Assembly (NCBI GenBank): GCA_029721435.1
Contig: CM056582.1
Span: 42,242,611 to 42,306,610 of the forward strand
DNA from: Gymnothorax reevesii
Lineage: Eukaryota; Chordata; Actinopteri; Anguilliformes; Muraenidae
Direction of reading: 5' to 3'
DNA length: 64,000 nt
Shown: positions 11,055 to 22,599 of the stretch, piece after piece
How positions within the stretch are numbered: position 1 is the stretch's first letter
Layout of the letters: every line of letters begins with the position of its first letter
Program-made: the position numbers and the translations under genes
Notes under the pieces: model-generated
The model's input: only the letters and a program-made list of their open reading frames with translations
The model's database searches: none
Told to the model about the DNA's origin: nothing

Positions 11055-11876
11055 GTTTTCAATGGGGTTGAGGTCTGGGGACTGATATGGCCATGGGAGG
11101 AGCTTGATTCTGTTCTGCTGAACCATTTCTGTGTAGATTTGGCCACATGTCATTATCTTGCTGAAAGACCCAGTGACGACCCATCTTCAGCTTTCGGGCA
11201 GAGGCCACCAGATTTTGATTTAAAATGTCCTGGTATTTCAAAGCGTTCATGATGCCATGCATGCTAACAGGGTTCCCAGGACCTCTGGAAGAGAAACAGG
11301 CCCACAGCATCACCGATCCTCCCCCATACTTCACAGTGGGCATGAGGTGCTTTTCTGTATACTCATCTTTTGTGTTCTGCCAGACCCACTTAGAGTGTTT
11401 GTTGCCAAAAAGCTCTATCTTTGTCTCATCTGACCAAAGCACACGGTCCCAGTTGAAGTCCCAGTACCGCATAGCGAAATCCAGACGTTTGCGTTTATGA
11501 TTATGAATGAGAAAAGGTTTTTTCCATGCCTGCCTCCCAAACAGCTTTTTGGCATGTAGATAGTTCCTGATGGTGTTTTGGAGACTTGGTGACCCCAAGA
11601 TGCCACCATTTGTTGCAACTCTTTAACAGTGAGCTTTGGAGAACTTTTTATTTCTCTTACCATCCTCCACACTGTGCTTGGTGGCAAAATTACTTTGCGT
11701 CCTCGTCCAGGCTTGTTTACCACTGTTCCAGTTGTTTTACACTTCTCAATGATTCCTCTGACAGTAGATACGGGCAGGTGCAGGCAAGTGGCTATTTTCT
11801 TGTAGCCATTGCCTGGCTTGTGAAGGTCGACACACATCTGCCTTACTTGAACGGCGTGTTCCTTTGTCTTTCCCAT
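11055..11876 (-). pseudogene. Tc1-like transposase, frameshifted
   Basis: The first part (from 11876) starts MGKTKEHAVQVRQMCVDL and holds the paired-like helix-turn-helix DNA-binding region (STVRGIIEKC), then a GRGRK basic motif. A frameshift near 11560-11590 moves the catalytic half to another frame. There DRVLWSDETKIELF gives the first catalytic Asp and WVFQQDND the second. A second frameshift follows directly. The third acidic residue, in SPDLNPIEN, lies in another frame near 11068, followed by an early stop where Trp is usual. The intact protein of about 340 residues would cut and paste the element at TA sites. This copy cannot make it. Confidence 0.85.
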
Positions 11877-12176
11877 GTGGAAGAGTGGATAAGAGAAATG
11901 GCCTCTGTGTCACATCATATTTATACCCCAGGGAAACAGGAAGTGATGAATTACTAATTAAATGTCCCTAGATACTCTGATCAACCTTGTAAACAACTGT
12001 AGAACTGAGAGAAATACTTCAATTACATTTATTTCCTTGGAATTGTTAGGGGTGCCAATAATTGTGTAACAGGTGATTTTATGAAAAATAATAATTTCTT
12101 AGTCAGGGATTTTTTCCCCTAAAAAAGTTGAAGGTTACATTTTGTTCAATTTTTAGTGGGAGAGTATGCTTCTGCA

Positions 12177-12548
12177 TACTCTCTCGAAGAGGATGGACAG
12201 AACTTACACCAGGATGCTGCGAAAGGTTCAAAACATATCGTGGAAGAAACATCCCACTAACAAGGAACTCTACGGATCCTAACCGCGCGTCTCCAGAGTT
12301 ATTCGTCAGCGGAGGTTATCCCTTGCTGGGCATGTGTCGAGACACGAGGAAGCGGCCGGGAGAGTGCTCTTGTGGATTCCTGACGCCAGTAGAAGGCGGG
12401 GCAGTCCCCGCACAACCATCAGAGATATTCTAAAGGTTGACACTGGACTTGAAGTGGAGGAGCTTCGGACTGCAATGATGGACCAAGAGTGCTGGTCAGA
12501 GTTTTGTTCTCATGTCACCGACTCGTTCAGATGAACTTGGATGGATGG
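12177..12548 (+). mobile_element. RTE-type LINE 3' end inserted in Tc1 A
   Basis: Plus-strand frames give a LINE C-terminus: RMLRKVQNISWKKHP, then LAGHVSRHEEAAGRVLLW and a DQECWSEF block, ending at a stop near 12533. The tail is a short GATG repeat. The 11-bp sequence ATGCTTCTGCA lies at both sides (12166-12176 and 12549-12559), a target-site duplication. Only about 370 bp were inserted, a severe 5' truncation. The GATG tail suggests a Rex3-like RTE, tentatively. Confidence 0.75.
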
Positions 12549-12559
12549 ATGCTTCTGCA

Positions 12560-12922
12560 ATAAAAATTGAATTTATTTTAAGGCATATTATTATTATTTT
12601 TTTTAATCAAAATCTCTTCATTCATTTTTTACAATAATAGTGCATGGATTTCAGTTTAAGAAAGACAAAATAAAATGAAATATAGGACTGAGATCCAGCT
12701 CACAAAAAAAAAAGCAAACAAAAATAAAATAAAACGTGAAATTAATCCCCGTCACTGCCAGTGAGCTTTATGACCATTAAATATTCAGTTTTAATAATGA
12801 TTAGGATTATAAATGTCAATACAATAAACAAAATAAAAGAAATGCCAAATTGTGGAATGTCAAGGGCCTAAGAGGACTGACACATGCTTAAAAAAGGTCC
12901 CCAGGCACGCAGGAATCTCCCA
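12560..12922 (-). other. 3' untranslated part of the L1-Tx1 LINE
   Basis: Starting at the T-run near 12600 (a poly(A) tail on the minus strand), this stretch has no ORF and leads into the end of the LINE ORF2 at 12923. The bases before the T-run belong to Tc1 A. Confidence 0.5.
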
Positions 12923-15712
12923 TTAGAATAATGGAGAGAGTACCTGATCTTTTTCAATTTTCAAACATGTCATTAAGGCCGTCAGCCAATCGGTGTGTGT
13001 GGGAGGGAGGGGGTCCCTCCACCTGAGGAGGACAGACCTCCGAGCCAGGAGGGAGGCAAACGCTAGAGTGCGGCGCTGTTCAGATGATAGTCCAACGTCC
13101 CCTGTGACTCCAAATAAACCAATAAGGGGGTTCGGCTCCACCCTCACTGTCAAAATCTGGGAGAGGGAATGAAAAACCTCTGTCCAGAATCTGCTAAGTT
13201 TAGGACAAGTCCAAAGCATATGAAAGAGTGAGCCGTCTGAGATATTGCATTTGGTGCAGAGAGGGCTGATGTCAGGATAAAAGGTGGCCAGTTTGGTTTT
13301 GGAGATGTGAACTCTGTGAACCATTTTGAATTGGATTAAATTATGACAAGCACACAGAGATGAGGAATTGACTTGTTTTAAGACGGATGACCATGTTTCC
13401 TCAGAAAAGGGGGTACCCAGGTCCTCCTCCCATGCCGCCCTGATCCTATCCACAGATGCCGCCTTCAGAGCCAACATGTTGCAAAGCATAGAGACAGGCC
13501 TCCTCTGGTATGGATTTGAGGAGAGAACTATGTCAACAATATTCCTGTCAGAACTTAGTGTGGTGGGCAGTTTAGAAAGTATAAAATGTCGAATTTGTAG
13601 ATAACGGAAGAAATTAGACTGTAAAAGTGTAAATTTGTTATGTAATTGTTGAAATGATGCCAAATTATTATCAATAAATAAATCTTTGAAGTATGTTATG
13701 CCCCTCTGACTCCACTCTTTGAAGGCGGGGTCATCGAGTGAAGGTTTGAAAAGTCATGTAATTTGAAAAACTTTCGGAACTGAGACCAGATCCGCACTGA
13801 GTGTTTAACCACTGGATTTTTTAAAGATCTGTTTAAGAGTGGAAGAGAGGAGCCGATCAATGCAGCCAGGGATACGTCGTCCTCTGATCTCAGCTCCATT
13901 GCCACCCAGTCGGGAGGATCCGGACGGTTATGAAAGTGAGACCAGAATGTGAGACACCGCAGGTTGGCAGCCCAATAATAAAAACGGAGATTAGGCAGAG
14001 CCAGACCACCGGCGGCCTTCGTCTTTTGTAGATGAGTTTTATTAAGACGAGCCCTTTTCCCTTTCCAAATATAAGAAGAGATAGTCGAATCAAGATGATT
14101 GAAAAAGGTTTTGGGGATAAAAATTGGTAAAGCCTGAAATAGGTACAAAAATTTTGGTAAAATGGTCATTTTAATAGAATTTATTCGCCCGATGAGGGAC
14201 ATGGAGAGTGGTGACCATTGTGTGAGTGTTTGTTTGATTTGAGTTAATAAAGTTAAAAAGTTCTCTTTAAAAAGGTCTTTGTGCTTCCGGGTAATCGTAA
14301 CGCCTAAATAGGTAATTTTGTAATTTACAATTTTAAATGGAAAATTGGTGAAGTCTGAAGCAGATGTAATATTGCCAATTGGAAACAGTTCACTTTTTTC
14401 AAAGTTTATTTTATACCCAGATAGTTGACTGAAGCTATTGAGTAGTGATAGAGCGGGATGGAGAGAAGTGGTTTGAAATAAGGAGCATAAGGTTGTCCGC
14501 ATAGATCGAGGCCTTATGTTCAATGCCGCCTCTCCATATACCCGTGATGTCATCCCGGCTACGGATGGCGATGGCGAGAGGTTCAATAACCAGGTCAAAT
14601 AGCATGGGGCTGATAGGACACCCCTGGCGGGTTCCGCGATGCAGGCTGAATGGATTAGACACCTGGGAGTTGGTTCGGATCAAGGCTGTAGGATGAGAGT
14701 GCAGCAGTTTAATCCACGCAATGAAGTTTGGCCCAAAACCAAATTTCTCCAGCACTGCCCAGAGGTCGACCCACTCCACGCAATCGAATGCCTTTTCAGC
14801 ATCGATGGAGACTATACACTCAGGGGTGTCATCAGGAGTGGAATAGATAATGTTTAATAATCGGCGTATATTGAAGAAGGAGTGCCTACCCTTTATAAAA
14901 CCGGTTTGATCCTCAGATATGATAGTTGGAAGGATGTTTTCTAGTCTGCGAGCAAGAACTTTGGTCAGAATTTTTGCATCAGTGTTGATAAGAGAAATGG
15001 GCCTATAGGAGGCGCAATGTGTGGGATCTTTGCCTTTTTTGGCGATAAGGGTGATACAGGCTTCCGAAAATGATTTAGGAAAGGAGCCTTGCCAAAATGA
15101 TTCACAAAGCACAGAGCAAAGTTGTGAAGACAAAAGTAGAGAGAACTTTTTAAAAAACTCAGCTGGGAACCCGTCAGGGCCTGGACTCCTGCCTGACTGC
15201 ATTGAAGAAATAGCTAAGGCTATTTCAGCCTGTGTTATAGGCTCATCCAGTCTCTTACCATGGTTTGGTTGGAGTTTGGGAACATTGAGGTTGTTTAGAA
15301 AGTTGCGTATGTCATTAGGGTCGGGTGGAGATTCTGAGGAATAGAGATTTGAATAAAAGTCCCTGAAAGCATCATTAATTTGAATATGGTCTGTGGTAAT
15401 TTCCCCATTATGTGTATGAATTTTAATTATGTTTTGTTTCGCAGAAAAGCCTTTCAGCTGGTTTGCAAGCAGTTTGTCGGTCTTGTCTCCATGGGCATAA
15501 AATGTGGCTTTATTTTTCAGGAGCAAATATTCGACTGAATGGGTGGTAAGTAGGTCAAATTTAGTTTGGAGCTCTAATCGTTTCTTATAAAGAGTTTGAT
15601 TTTTAGTTAGCGCATATTGTTTGTCAATTTCCCCAATTTGATGAGCCAGATCTGAGCGCTCTTTGTTAGCTTCACTTTTCATTTGAGCTGTGAAAGATAT
15701 AATTTTATTATA
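12598..15712 (-). mobile_element. L1-Tx1-like LINE, 5'-truncated, inserted in Tc1 A
   Basis: A minus-strand LINE with a poly(T) run at its low-coordinate end and ORF2 sequence up to about 15690, where Tc1 A sequence resumes. No endonuclease domain is present, so it was truncated on insertion. A target duplication could not be fixed because both flanks are AT-rich simple sequence. Confidence 0.8.
12923..15682 (-). pseudogene. L1-Tx1 ORF2 (reverse transcriptase) with two frameshifts
   Basis: Three minus-strand frames cover the protein: 15682-14435, 14598-13696 and 13663-12923. The first has the linker before RT, then SGRSPGPDGFPAEFFKKF, LIAKKGKDPTHCASYRPISL, EDQTGFIKGR, the catalytic-Asp block VSIDAEKAFDCVEW, GTRQGCPISPMLF and the active-site motif IYADNLMLLIS. 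The usual YADD is YADN here, so a catalytic aspartate is lost. The second frame has the thumb and linker. The third carries a CCHC-like zinc finger (CTKCNISDGSLFHMLWTC) typical of L1 ORF2 C-termini. An intact protein would perform target-primed reverse transcription. This one cannot. Confidence 0.85.
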
Positions 15713-15795
15713 TCTTTATATATTTATATATTATTTTAAGAATATTTTTTCACACATCTTAACCAGGGGTGCCAATAATTATTGAGGGTGCTGTA

Positions 15796-16436
15796 TGACA
15801 AAAATCACAATGAGAATTCTTCCCCCAGTTGGCACTAACCAAGCAAATTCACTTGAAGGCTAACTGTGGTTAAAACTTGATTTTATGTACATTCATTTGA
15901 ATTAATTTGTGCATGTAACTCAGGTTTAAATATATACCCCTTTCAGCTAGAGGTCTGACGCAAAGTGGGAGACTGCACTGACATTGAATAATACTACTCC
16001 TGCCCCTTAAAGAAGAAAGCGAACACAAGAATTGAGCAGTTACTAAGGCTGTTCTTGAAACCATAATGCACAGCTTCATTCCTCTAGTACATCACTGTTC
16101 TTGCCTGAGCATCTGCACTGCACATTATTTAATTTGAATAAAAGACAATGAATAAATCAGACATAAATTGTCCCAATGTAAAATCTCCCCAGAGACTATT
16201 CATTTGAATAAATGATGCTTGCTATGGTCTCTGTGGGTCTGCATCCATTACAGGCATTTATGCCCTTGTATATTCAGTGTAAGCAAAATAAAACACATGC
16301 TGTATATGAATCAATGGGGATGAGAGATGCAGTCTGTCTATAAGCAATAGTGCATGCATCATTCCCATAAAACAACGTAAAGATAAAGTATATTTCAGAA
16401 AATGAGAGGGAAGATTCATTTGTTAGTGACTGGGAG
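15796..16436. other. No gene seen
   Basis: Unique-looking AT-rich sequence between Tc1 A and the 40-bp minisatellite. The only ORF (15870-16079, minus) lacks recognisable motifs. Confidence 0.4.
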
Positions 16437-17186
16437 AGAAAGATGGCGAGACTGCATGTGCATGAGTGTGAGAGAAAGACAGATAGTTAGGCTACATGTG
16501 TATGAGTGTGAGAGAAAGACAGAGTTAGACAACATGTGTATGAGTGTGAAAGAAAGACATACAGTTAGACAACGTGTATGAGTGTGAGAGAAAGACACAG
16601 AGTTAGACAACGTGTATGAGTGTGAGAGAAAGACACAGAGTTAGACAACATGTGTATGAGTGTGAAAGAAAGACAGAGTTAGGCTACATGTGCATGAGTG
16701 TGAAAGAAAGACAGAGAGTTAGGCTACATGTGTATGAGTGTGAAAGAAAGACAGAGAGTTAGGCTACATGTGCATGAGTGTGAAAGAAAGACAGAGAGTT
16801 AGACAACATGTGAATGAGTGTGAAAGAAAGACAGAGAGTTAGGCTACATGTGCATGAGTGTGAGAGAAAGACAGAGAGTTAGGCTACATGTGTATGAGTG
16901 TGAGAGAAAGACGCAGAGTTAGACAACATGTGTATGAGTACGTGAGAAAGACAGAGAGTTAGGCAACATGTGTATGAGTGTGAAAGAAAGACAGAGAGTT
17001 AGGCTACATGTGTATGAGTGTGAGAGAAAGAGACAGAGAGTAAGGCTACATGTCTATGAGTGTGAGAGAAAGACGTAGAGTTAAACTACTTGTGTATGAG
17101 TGTGAGAGAAAGAGACAGAGAGTTAGGCTACATGTGTATGAGTGTGAGAGAAAGAGACAGAGAGTAAGGCTACATGTTTATGAGTG

Positions 17187-18307
17187 CACAGTTTTAGGTA
17201 GAAATAGAAATTATGGGAGTGAAAAAAAAAGGTCCCGAGAAGCAGTGGGTTACAGTGATTTTATAATGGCGAAGGGGCGCTGCGGAGTGCCTTAGTGCCC
17301 CTCCGCTGTTATTAAATCACTGTATCCCACTGCTTCAAGGGGCTTATTCCTTTTATAAAACGGTTATCCTATATATAACTAGCCCATTAAATAAACACAC
17401 AAGAAAAAAATAATCTACAATTTATTGGTAATAATGCAACAATAAAATTGATAACTTCTTCCACCAAGCAAGATAGAGTGGACAGAATGATTGGCCAGCA
17501 ACACAGACACTAAGATTGCTTTTTCATCTAGCGCCATTGTCATGTCACATCAGGCTATTTGGGCTCGCTAATGTAGATATACTATGAAAGCAGGCTATTT
17601 CGTATGTCTCCTTCGGTCTCCCAAAGACCCCGTTAAATAATTATGTTCGTTTCGGTTTTCGAGTTTCCTTGTTCTCAACTTGCGCCGATCGGCCAAATCA
17701 ACCAGCAGCGAGAGGAGGGAACGATTGACTTTTGTCCTCCACACTTGCCGGTGTCCAGGAAACTATGTTGAATTGTGCATTAGTTTGCTAGCCAGCTTGT
17801 CAATTAGCTAGCGTTCACTACAATGGATGTGGTTACCTTACACATAGCGCATAAAATAAACACACAAGAAAAAGTCAACAATTTTTCGCAAATAGGCAAC
17901 TGAAATAGCGAGCAAGTTAGCAAAATAGCTTGCAACGATATTCGAACTCTGTAATGCAATAGCTAGCTAGGTAGATAGCCAACTGGTTATCGGGTTAAAG
18001 GCTAAACATCGCTGACACTGAAATAGCGAGTTAAAAATCTTGAAACAAACGTAACCTAACGAGTCAGTTGAGTGCAGAGAAGTTCGTTGCGCGCAGGGAT
18101 ATTTTGTGCTGCCGCCTGCCACAGCGGGTTACAATAATTTTATACCTGCATGGAACGCGGCTCAGGCAATCACATTTAAGGATGGGAAGCATCCGTTGAT
18201 ACATATTTAGCACGGCTTTGGTCAAGCCGTACACCATTTTGTTGGCCGTGTTTTTCGAAAATTAGCCATGCAAATCACAGCTGCATGGCTTGCTAGCTAA
18301 AACAAAG
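17187..18307. mobile_element. Nonautonomous hAT-like element inside the minisatellite
   Basis: This 1,121-bp stretch shares nothing with the array it splits. TATGAGTG flanks both sides (17179-17186 and 18308-18315), as expected for an 8-bp hAT target duplication, although the array itself contains this octamer. The ends CACAGTTTTAGGTAG and the reverse complement of CTAGCTAAAACAAAG are imperfect inverted repeats sharing GTTTTAG and TAG. No transposase ORF is present. Confidence 0.55.
17239..17336. repeat. Long hairpin within the hAT-like element
   Basis: Left arm 17239-17278 (from GAAGCAGTGGG) and right arm 17296-17336 are near-complementary over about 40 bp with a GC-rich loop near 17279-17295. 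Such subterminal hairpins occur in nonautonomous DNA elements. Confidence 0.7.
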
Positions 18308-18801
18308 TATGAGTGTGAAAGAAAGACAGAGAGTTCGGCTACATGTGTATGAGTGTGAGAGAAAGACACAGAGAGTTAGGCTACATGTGCATGAGTGTGA
18401 AAGAAAGGCACAGAGAGTTAGGCCTGTATTCAGAAACGACACTCACACTCACCCTCCACTCACCATATAGTGAGTATGACTGAAATGTAACTGGAGTGTG
18501 AGAGAGAGAGAGAGACCTACCACTAACCGAGAGAGCGGTCCCACTTCTTGCCATTTGCTATTCACAAACGCCTCTCCAGCATAACTGGCAGTAGTGGGAA
18601 CTGGGTACCACAGGCAGTGCGTCGCCTACTGCAAAGGGACGCTCAATCCTCACCCTTCAGTGCTGAATGACCTAAACCTATCGCGGTTTACTTTTCTTGA
18701 TGAGAAAGTTTCTCAGACTAATTGGTAAAACGACAATCAAATTTATTTCATAGCGTTGTCATACATTGCTTCACAAAATTGAGGCGTTTCTTTTGCACAT
18801 A

Positions 18802-20413
18802 CAAAACCCAAAACCAGTGAAGTTGGCACGTTGTGTAAATCGTAAATAAAAACAGAATACAATGATTTGCAAATCCTTTTCAACCTATATTCAATTGAAT
18901 ACACAGCAAAGACAAGTTATTTAATGTTTGAACAGGTAAACTTTGTGATTTTTTGCAAATATTAGCTCATTTGGAATTTGATGCCTGCAACATGTTTCAA
19001 AAAGGCTGGCACAAGTGGCAAAAAAGACTGAGAGAGTTGAGGAATGCTCATCAAACACTAATTTGGAATATCCCATAGGTGAACGGGCTAATTGGGAACA
19101 GGTGGGTGCCATGATTGGGTACAAAAGCAGCTTCCCTGAAATGGTCAGTCATTCACAAACAAGGATGGGGCGAGGGTCACCACTTAGTGAACAACTGCGT
19201 GAGCTGATTGTCGAACAGTTTAAAAACAACATTCCTCAACGAGCTATTGCAAGAAATTTAGGGATTTCATCATCTACGGTCCGTAATATCATCAAAAAGT
19301 TCAGAGAATCTGGAGAAATCACTGCACGTAAACGACAAGGCCTACAACCAACATTGAATGCCCGTGACCTTCGATCCCTCAGGCAGTACTGCATGAAAAA
19401 CCAACATCAGTGTGTAAAGGACATCACCACATGGGCTCAGGAACACTTCAGAAAACCACTGTCAGTAACTACAGTTCGTCGCTACATCTGCAAGTGCAAG
19501 TTAAAACTCTTCAATGCAAAGCGAAAGCTATTTATCAACAGCACCTAGAAATGCCGCAGGCTTCGCTGGGCCCAAGCTCATCTAAGATGGACTAATGCAA
19601 AGTGGAAAAGTGTTCTGTGGTCTGACGAGTCCACATTTCAAATTGTTTTTGGAATCTGTGGACGTCGTGTCCTCCGGACCAAAGAGGAATAGAACCATCC
19701 AGACTGTTATAGGCGCAAAGTTCAAAAGCCAGCATCTGTGATGGTATGGGGGTGTATTAGTGCCCAAGGCATGGGCAACTTACACATACAGTATGTGAAG
19801 GCTCCATTAATGCTGAAAGGTATATACAGGTTTTGGAGCAACACGTGTTGCCATCCAAGCAACGTCTTTTTCATGGACGCCCCTGCTAATTTCAGCAAGA
19901 CAATGCCAAGCCACATTCTGCACGTGTTACAACAGCATGGCTCCGTAGTAAAAGAGTGCAGGTACTCGACTGGCCTGCCTGTAGTCCAGACCTGTCTCCC
20001 ATTGAAAATATGTGGCGCATTATGAAGCATAAAATACGACAACTGAGACCCCGGACTGTTGAACAACTTAAGCTGTACATCAAGCAAGAATGGGAAAGAG
20101 TTCCACCTGAAAAGCTTCAAAAATTGGTCTCCTCAGTTCCAAAATGTTTACTGAGTGTCGTTAAAAGGAAAGGCGATGTAACACAGTGGTAAAAAGGCCC
20201 CTGTGCCAACTTTTTTGCAATGTGTTGCTGCCTTTAAATTCTAAGTTAATGATTATTTGCAAAAAAAAATAAAGTTTCTCAGTTTGAACATTAAACATCT
20301 TGTCTTTGCAGTGTATTCAATTGAATATAAGTTGAAAAGGATTTGCAAATCATTGTATTCTGTTTTTATCTACGATTTACATAACGTGCCAACTTCACTG
20401 GTTTTGGGTTTTG
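18802..20413 (+). mobile_element. Tc1-like transposon B, complete with both ends
   Basis: Inverted repeats of about 110 bp begin CAAAACCCAAAACCAGTGAA at 18802 and end with the reverse complement at 20413. TA duplications lie at 18800-18801 and 20414-20415. Total length is 1,612 bp, normal for Tc1. One plus-strand transposase gene fills the middle. Confidence 0.9.
19141..20190 (+). pseudogene. Tc1-like transposase with two stops and one frameshift
   Basis: Starting at the ATG at 19141, the frame contains a helix-turn-helix region (RAIARNLGISSSTVRNIIKK), an alternative start at MGRGSPL, and a second DNA-binding helix set. An in-frame TAG lies at 19546-19548. The frame resumes with VLWSDESTFQI (first catalytic Asp), hits another TAG near 19690, and resumes with VMVWGCISAQGMG. 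FMDAPANFSKT probably covers the second Asp, usually QDNAPCHTS in the family. A one-base frameshift near 19956-19975 leads to LDWPACSPDLSPIENMW, which carries the third acidic residue. The protein would excise and reinsert the element at TA sites. This copy is inactive, but its inverted repeats look intact enough to be mobilised in trans. Confidence 0.88.
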
Positions 20414-21399
20414 TAAATAACGACATAAAATATCTGCATGTCTCCATAACTTCTGTGGTCGAGAGGCTCGCGAAAGGCGCATGACAGCCCGCGAGGCTCA
20501 CTAAGCAAGAACCTGTGAAACGTGCCAGAAATTTCCTTCTACATTCAGCAATTAAAAATGTAGAAAAGAATGGTTTCTCGTGACTTACAGCTACATGAGC
20601 CTTGCAGAGCAATCCACACGCACCCCACGAGCCAGTTGAGCGCAGAATTTTCCAACTCATCAGTGAAGAAAAGCGCGAGAAATGCGTGAGAGTAAACAGA
20701 TATGCGTCATTCATGAAAACTGGCCACATCTGATAATGTTGAGAGTTTTCAGAGTTTTTGCAATGGTAATTTAAGTGAATTGAATACAGGGAAATAATTA
20801 TCAATGCTCATTCGAACTTAACAAGTAGAACTGGCGAAACATGATAATCCTTTGGATTTTTGGAGTTCAAGTAAATAAAATTTTATTTAATGATTGGATA
20901 TAACCTTTTTTCAATTATTATTTTTAAGGGATGGTTTTGAGCTTCCCCTATTGCCAGTTCACCAGTAGCTTCTGGTGGGTACACAAATGTTAACCTCGAG
21001 TTCACCACAGTGCAATTCGTAAACACTGAAACCAGGTGTTCATTTAGTTAGTTACCGGCATCGTTATCATTATTAGAGCTAAAGTTTGCATAGTTGTGAT
21101 TGCGTCGGGCATGTGGCTGTAAATGATCCAGAGTTTCTAATGTTTGTAACCACCTGAAAGCCATGACGACGAAATACCGGCGCAAGTTAGTGCGGCTCAA
21201 GGGAGGTGTTCCCTGCTCTCAACCTTCACTCAGAAAAAGACGCTATTTTCAATGAGAGTGAAGTCTCTGAAAGCAAATGAGGATTAGGACAACCTCTGAC
21301 TCATTTAGTATAACCAGACACTTTCTAAGTTTTAGTACTCACTCGCACTCAATTAGTGTTGAGTTATTAGTTGATATTGTTACACGCTTGCCAAAATTT

Positions 21400-21753
21400 T
21401 TTTGGAGATGCCCATGTGTGTACTAGATAAAAAAATCCCATGCTCAAAAAAATTTGGCCATATTATGTGGTGAAAATCCAAGATAGTAGCTAAAAATGAA
21501 ATAAAAGTCCCTACACAGTAATATCACAGGCCATGTTGGTGATGAAGTTGTATGGAACAAGTGTGTTTGTTGGTTCATGTAATAAGTTAATTAAGGAAGT
21601 TTAAGCAAAACTTAATCACCAAGTTTATGACACACTCAAGTGATGTGATCTTTTCTATATTTGCAGGTGTGAACAGATCTAGATCTACGTTTCATCCAGA
21701 TGAACCTCGAGAAAGTGCTTGCTAAAATGTAGACGCTAAAGTTAAAAGCAATG

Positions 21754-21754
<1 letters not shown>
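21400..21754. other. No gene seen
   Basis: AT-rich sequence between family X copy A and the microsatellites. No supported feature. Confidence 0.35.
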
Positions 21755-21789
<35 letters not shown>

Positions 21790-21890
21790 TAGAGTGGCAG
21801 TCTGGCAGAGTGTAGGAAGTTAGTCAGTCTGTCTGTCTGTCTGTCTCTATCTCTCTCTCTCTCACTCACACACACACATTCACACACAAA
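21755..21890. repeat. Compound microsatellite (CT)n(CA)n and (CTGT)n(CT)n(CA)n
   Basis: Two blocks of simple repeats, about 21755-21790 and 21825-21885, separated by unique sequence. Confidence 0.9.
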
Positions 21891-22162
21891 GGTATCATCT
21901 GACATTCTTTAAACGACAAATTTCAGAGTGCTTTGCGGTCTGCAATTTGTCTTTACTGGCCTGTATAATGGCTGACGCTGTATGTTTACCAGTGAGAGAC
22001 ACAGACAGATATTTGTGTGTGTGTGCGTATGTGTATGCACGTGAGTCTGACACAGCAGCTCCTCTCTGTGTTTGCCTGTCTCGATGGAGACAGCTGCACC
22101 CCTGTGTGCTTGCCATGGTGATCTCACAGGTTCTGAGACAGAAAGGATTTCAAAGAAATTGT

Positions 22163-22590
22163 CAGTGACACTGTCCGAACTACTACCATTTTCTGGCAGA
22201 CCGTAGGTCCCATGGTGAAAACAAAAACATTGTAAGCGAGAGGAGACTCTGCTGAGCATCTCCGTGTATTTTATTTTTCTTGTCGTGTCAAGTATGTGGT
22301 CAGGAGGGCGATTTCAAGAAGGTGTTTTTCAATCGTCTGTTCCTGTTATAATGGCTGCCTATAGGGGAGTTGGTCAGTGACACTGTCTGAACTACTGCCA
22401 TTTTCTGGCAGACTGTGGGTCCTATCGTAAAAATAAAAATGTCGTGAGCGAGAGGAGACTCTGCTGAGTGTCCCCATGTTTTTTTTGTTTTTTTTTGTAG
22501 ACTCAAGTATGTGGTCAGGGTGGCGATTTGTTTTCTAGCTCTGTTCCAAAACTTTTCTGCTCCTGTTATAATGGATGTCTATGGGGCAGT
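22163..22590 (+). repeat. Tandem duplication of about 210 bp
   Basis: GTCAGTGACACTGTCCGAAC at 22163 recurs as GTCAGTGACACTGTCTGAAC at about 22373. Both are followed by matching sequence (ATTTTCTGGCAGAC, GCGAGAGGAGACTCTGCTGAG, CAAGTATGTGGTCAGG, CCTGTTATAATGG). No coding capacity was recognised. Confidence 0.8.
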
Positions 22591-22599
22591 TGGTCTGCG

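Larger units (their letters stand above)
10654..15793 (-). mobile_element. Tc1-like transposon A, interrupted by two LINE insertions
   Basis: The left end CACTGCCCTCCATAATTTTT and right end AATAATTATTGAGGGTGCTG form inverted repeats of about 42 bp that share GGCACCCCTGGTTAAGATGT. The element is flanked by TA at 10652-10653 and 15794-15795, the Tc1/mariner target duplication. A broken transposase gene lies on the minus strand at 11055-11876. The right half is interrupted by an RTE fragment (12177-12548) and an L1-Tx1 LINE (about 12598-15712). Without these insertions it would be roughly 1.6 kb, normal for Tc1. Confidence 0.85.
16437..18425 (+). repeat. 40-bp minisatellite, split by a transposon
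   Basis: Roughly eighteen imperfect copies of a 40-bp unit built around TGAGTGTGAAAGAAAGACAG and GTTAGGCTACATGTG from about 16437 to 17186, with three more at 18308-18425. Units vary between GTTAGGCTAC and GTTAGACAAC forms. Confidence 0.85.
18426..21400 (+). repeat. Dispersed repeat family X, copy A, split by Tc1 B
   Basis: Sequence at about 18600-18800 and 20414-20620 matches 41100-41500 in the same order (for example CTTTTCTTGAT, then TAGCGTTGTCATACATTGC in A and TAGCATTGTTATACATTGC in B). The two parts of copy A are separated by a 1.6-kb Tc1 transposon. Outer limits are uncertain. No protein coding was recognised. Confidence 0.6.

Noticed and set aside
16437..17186. Regular repeats with apparent spacers, considered as a CRISPR array
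   Set aside because: The units are continuous 40-bp tandem repeats with no unique spacers, in a eukaryotic setting.
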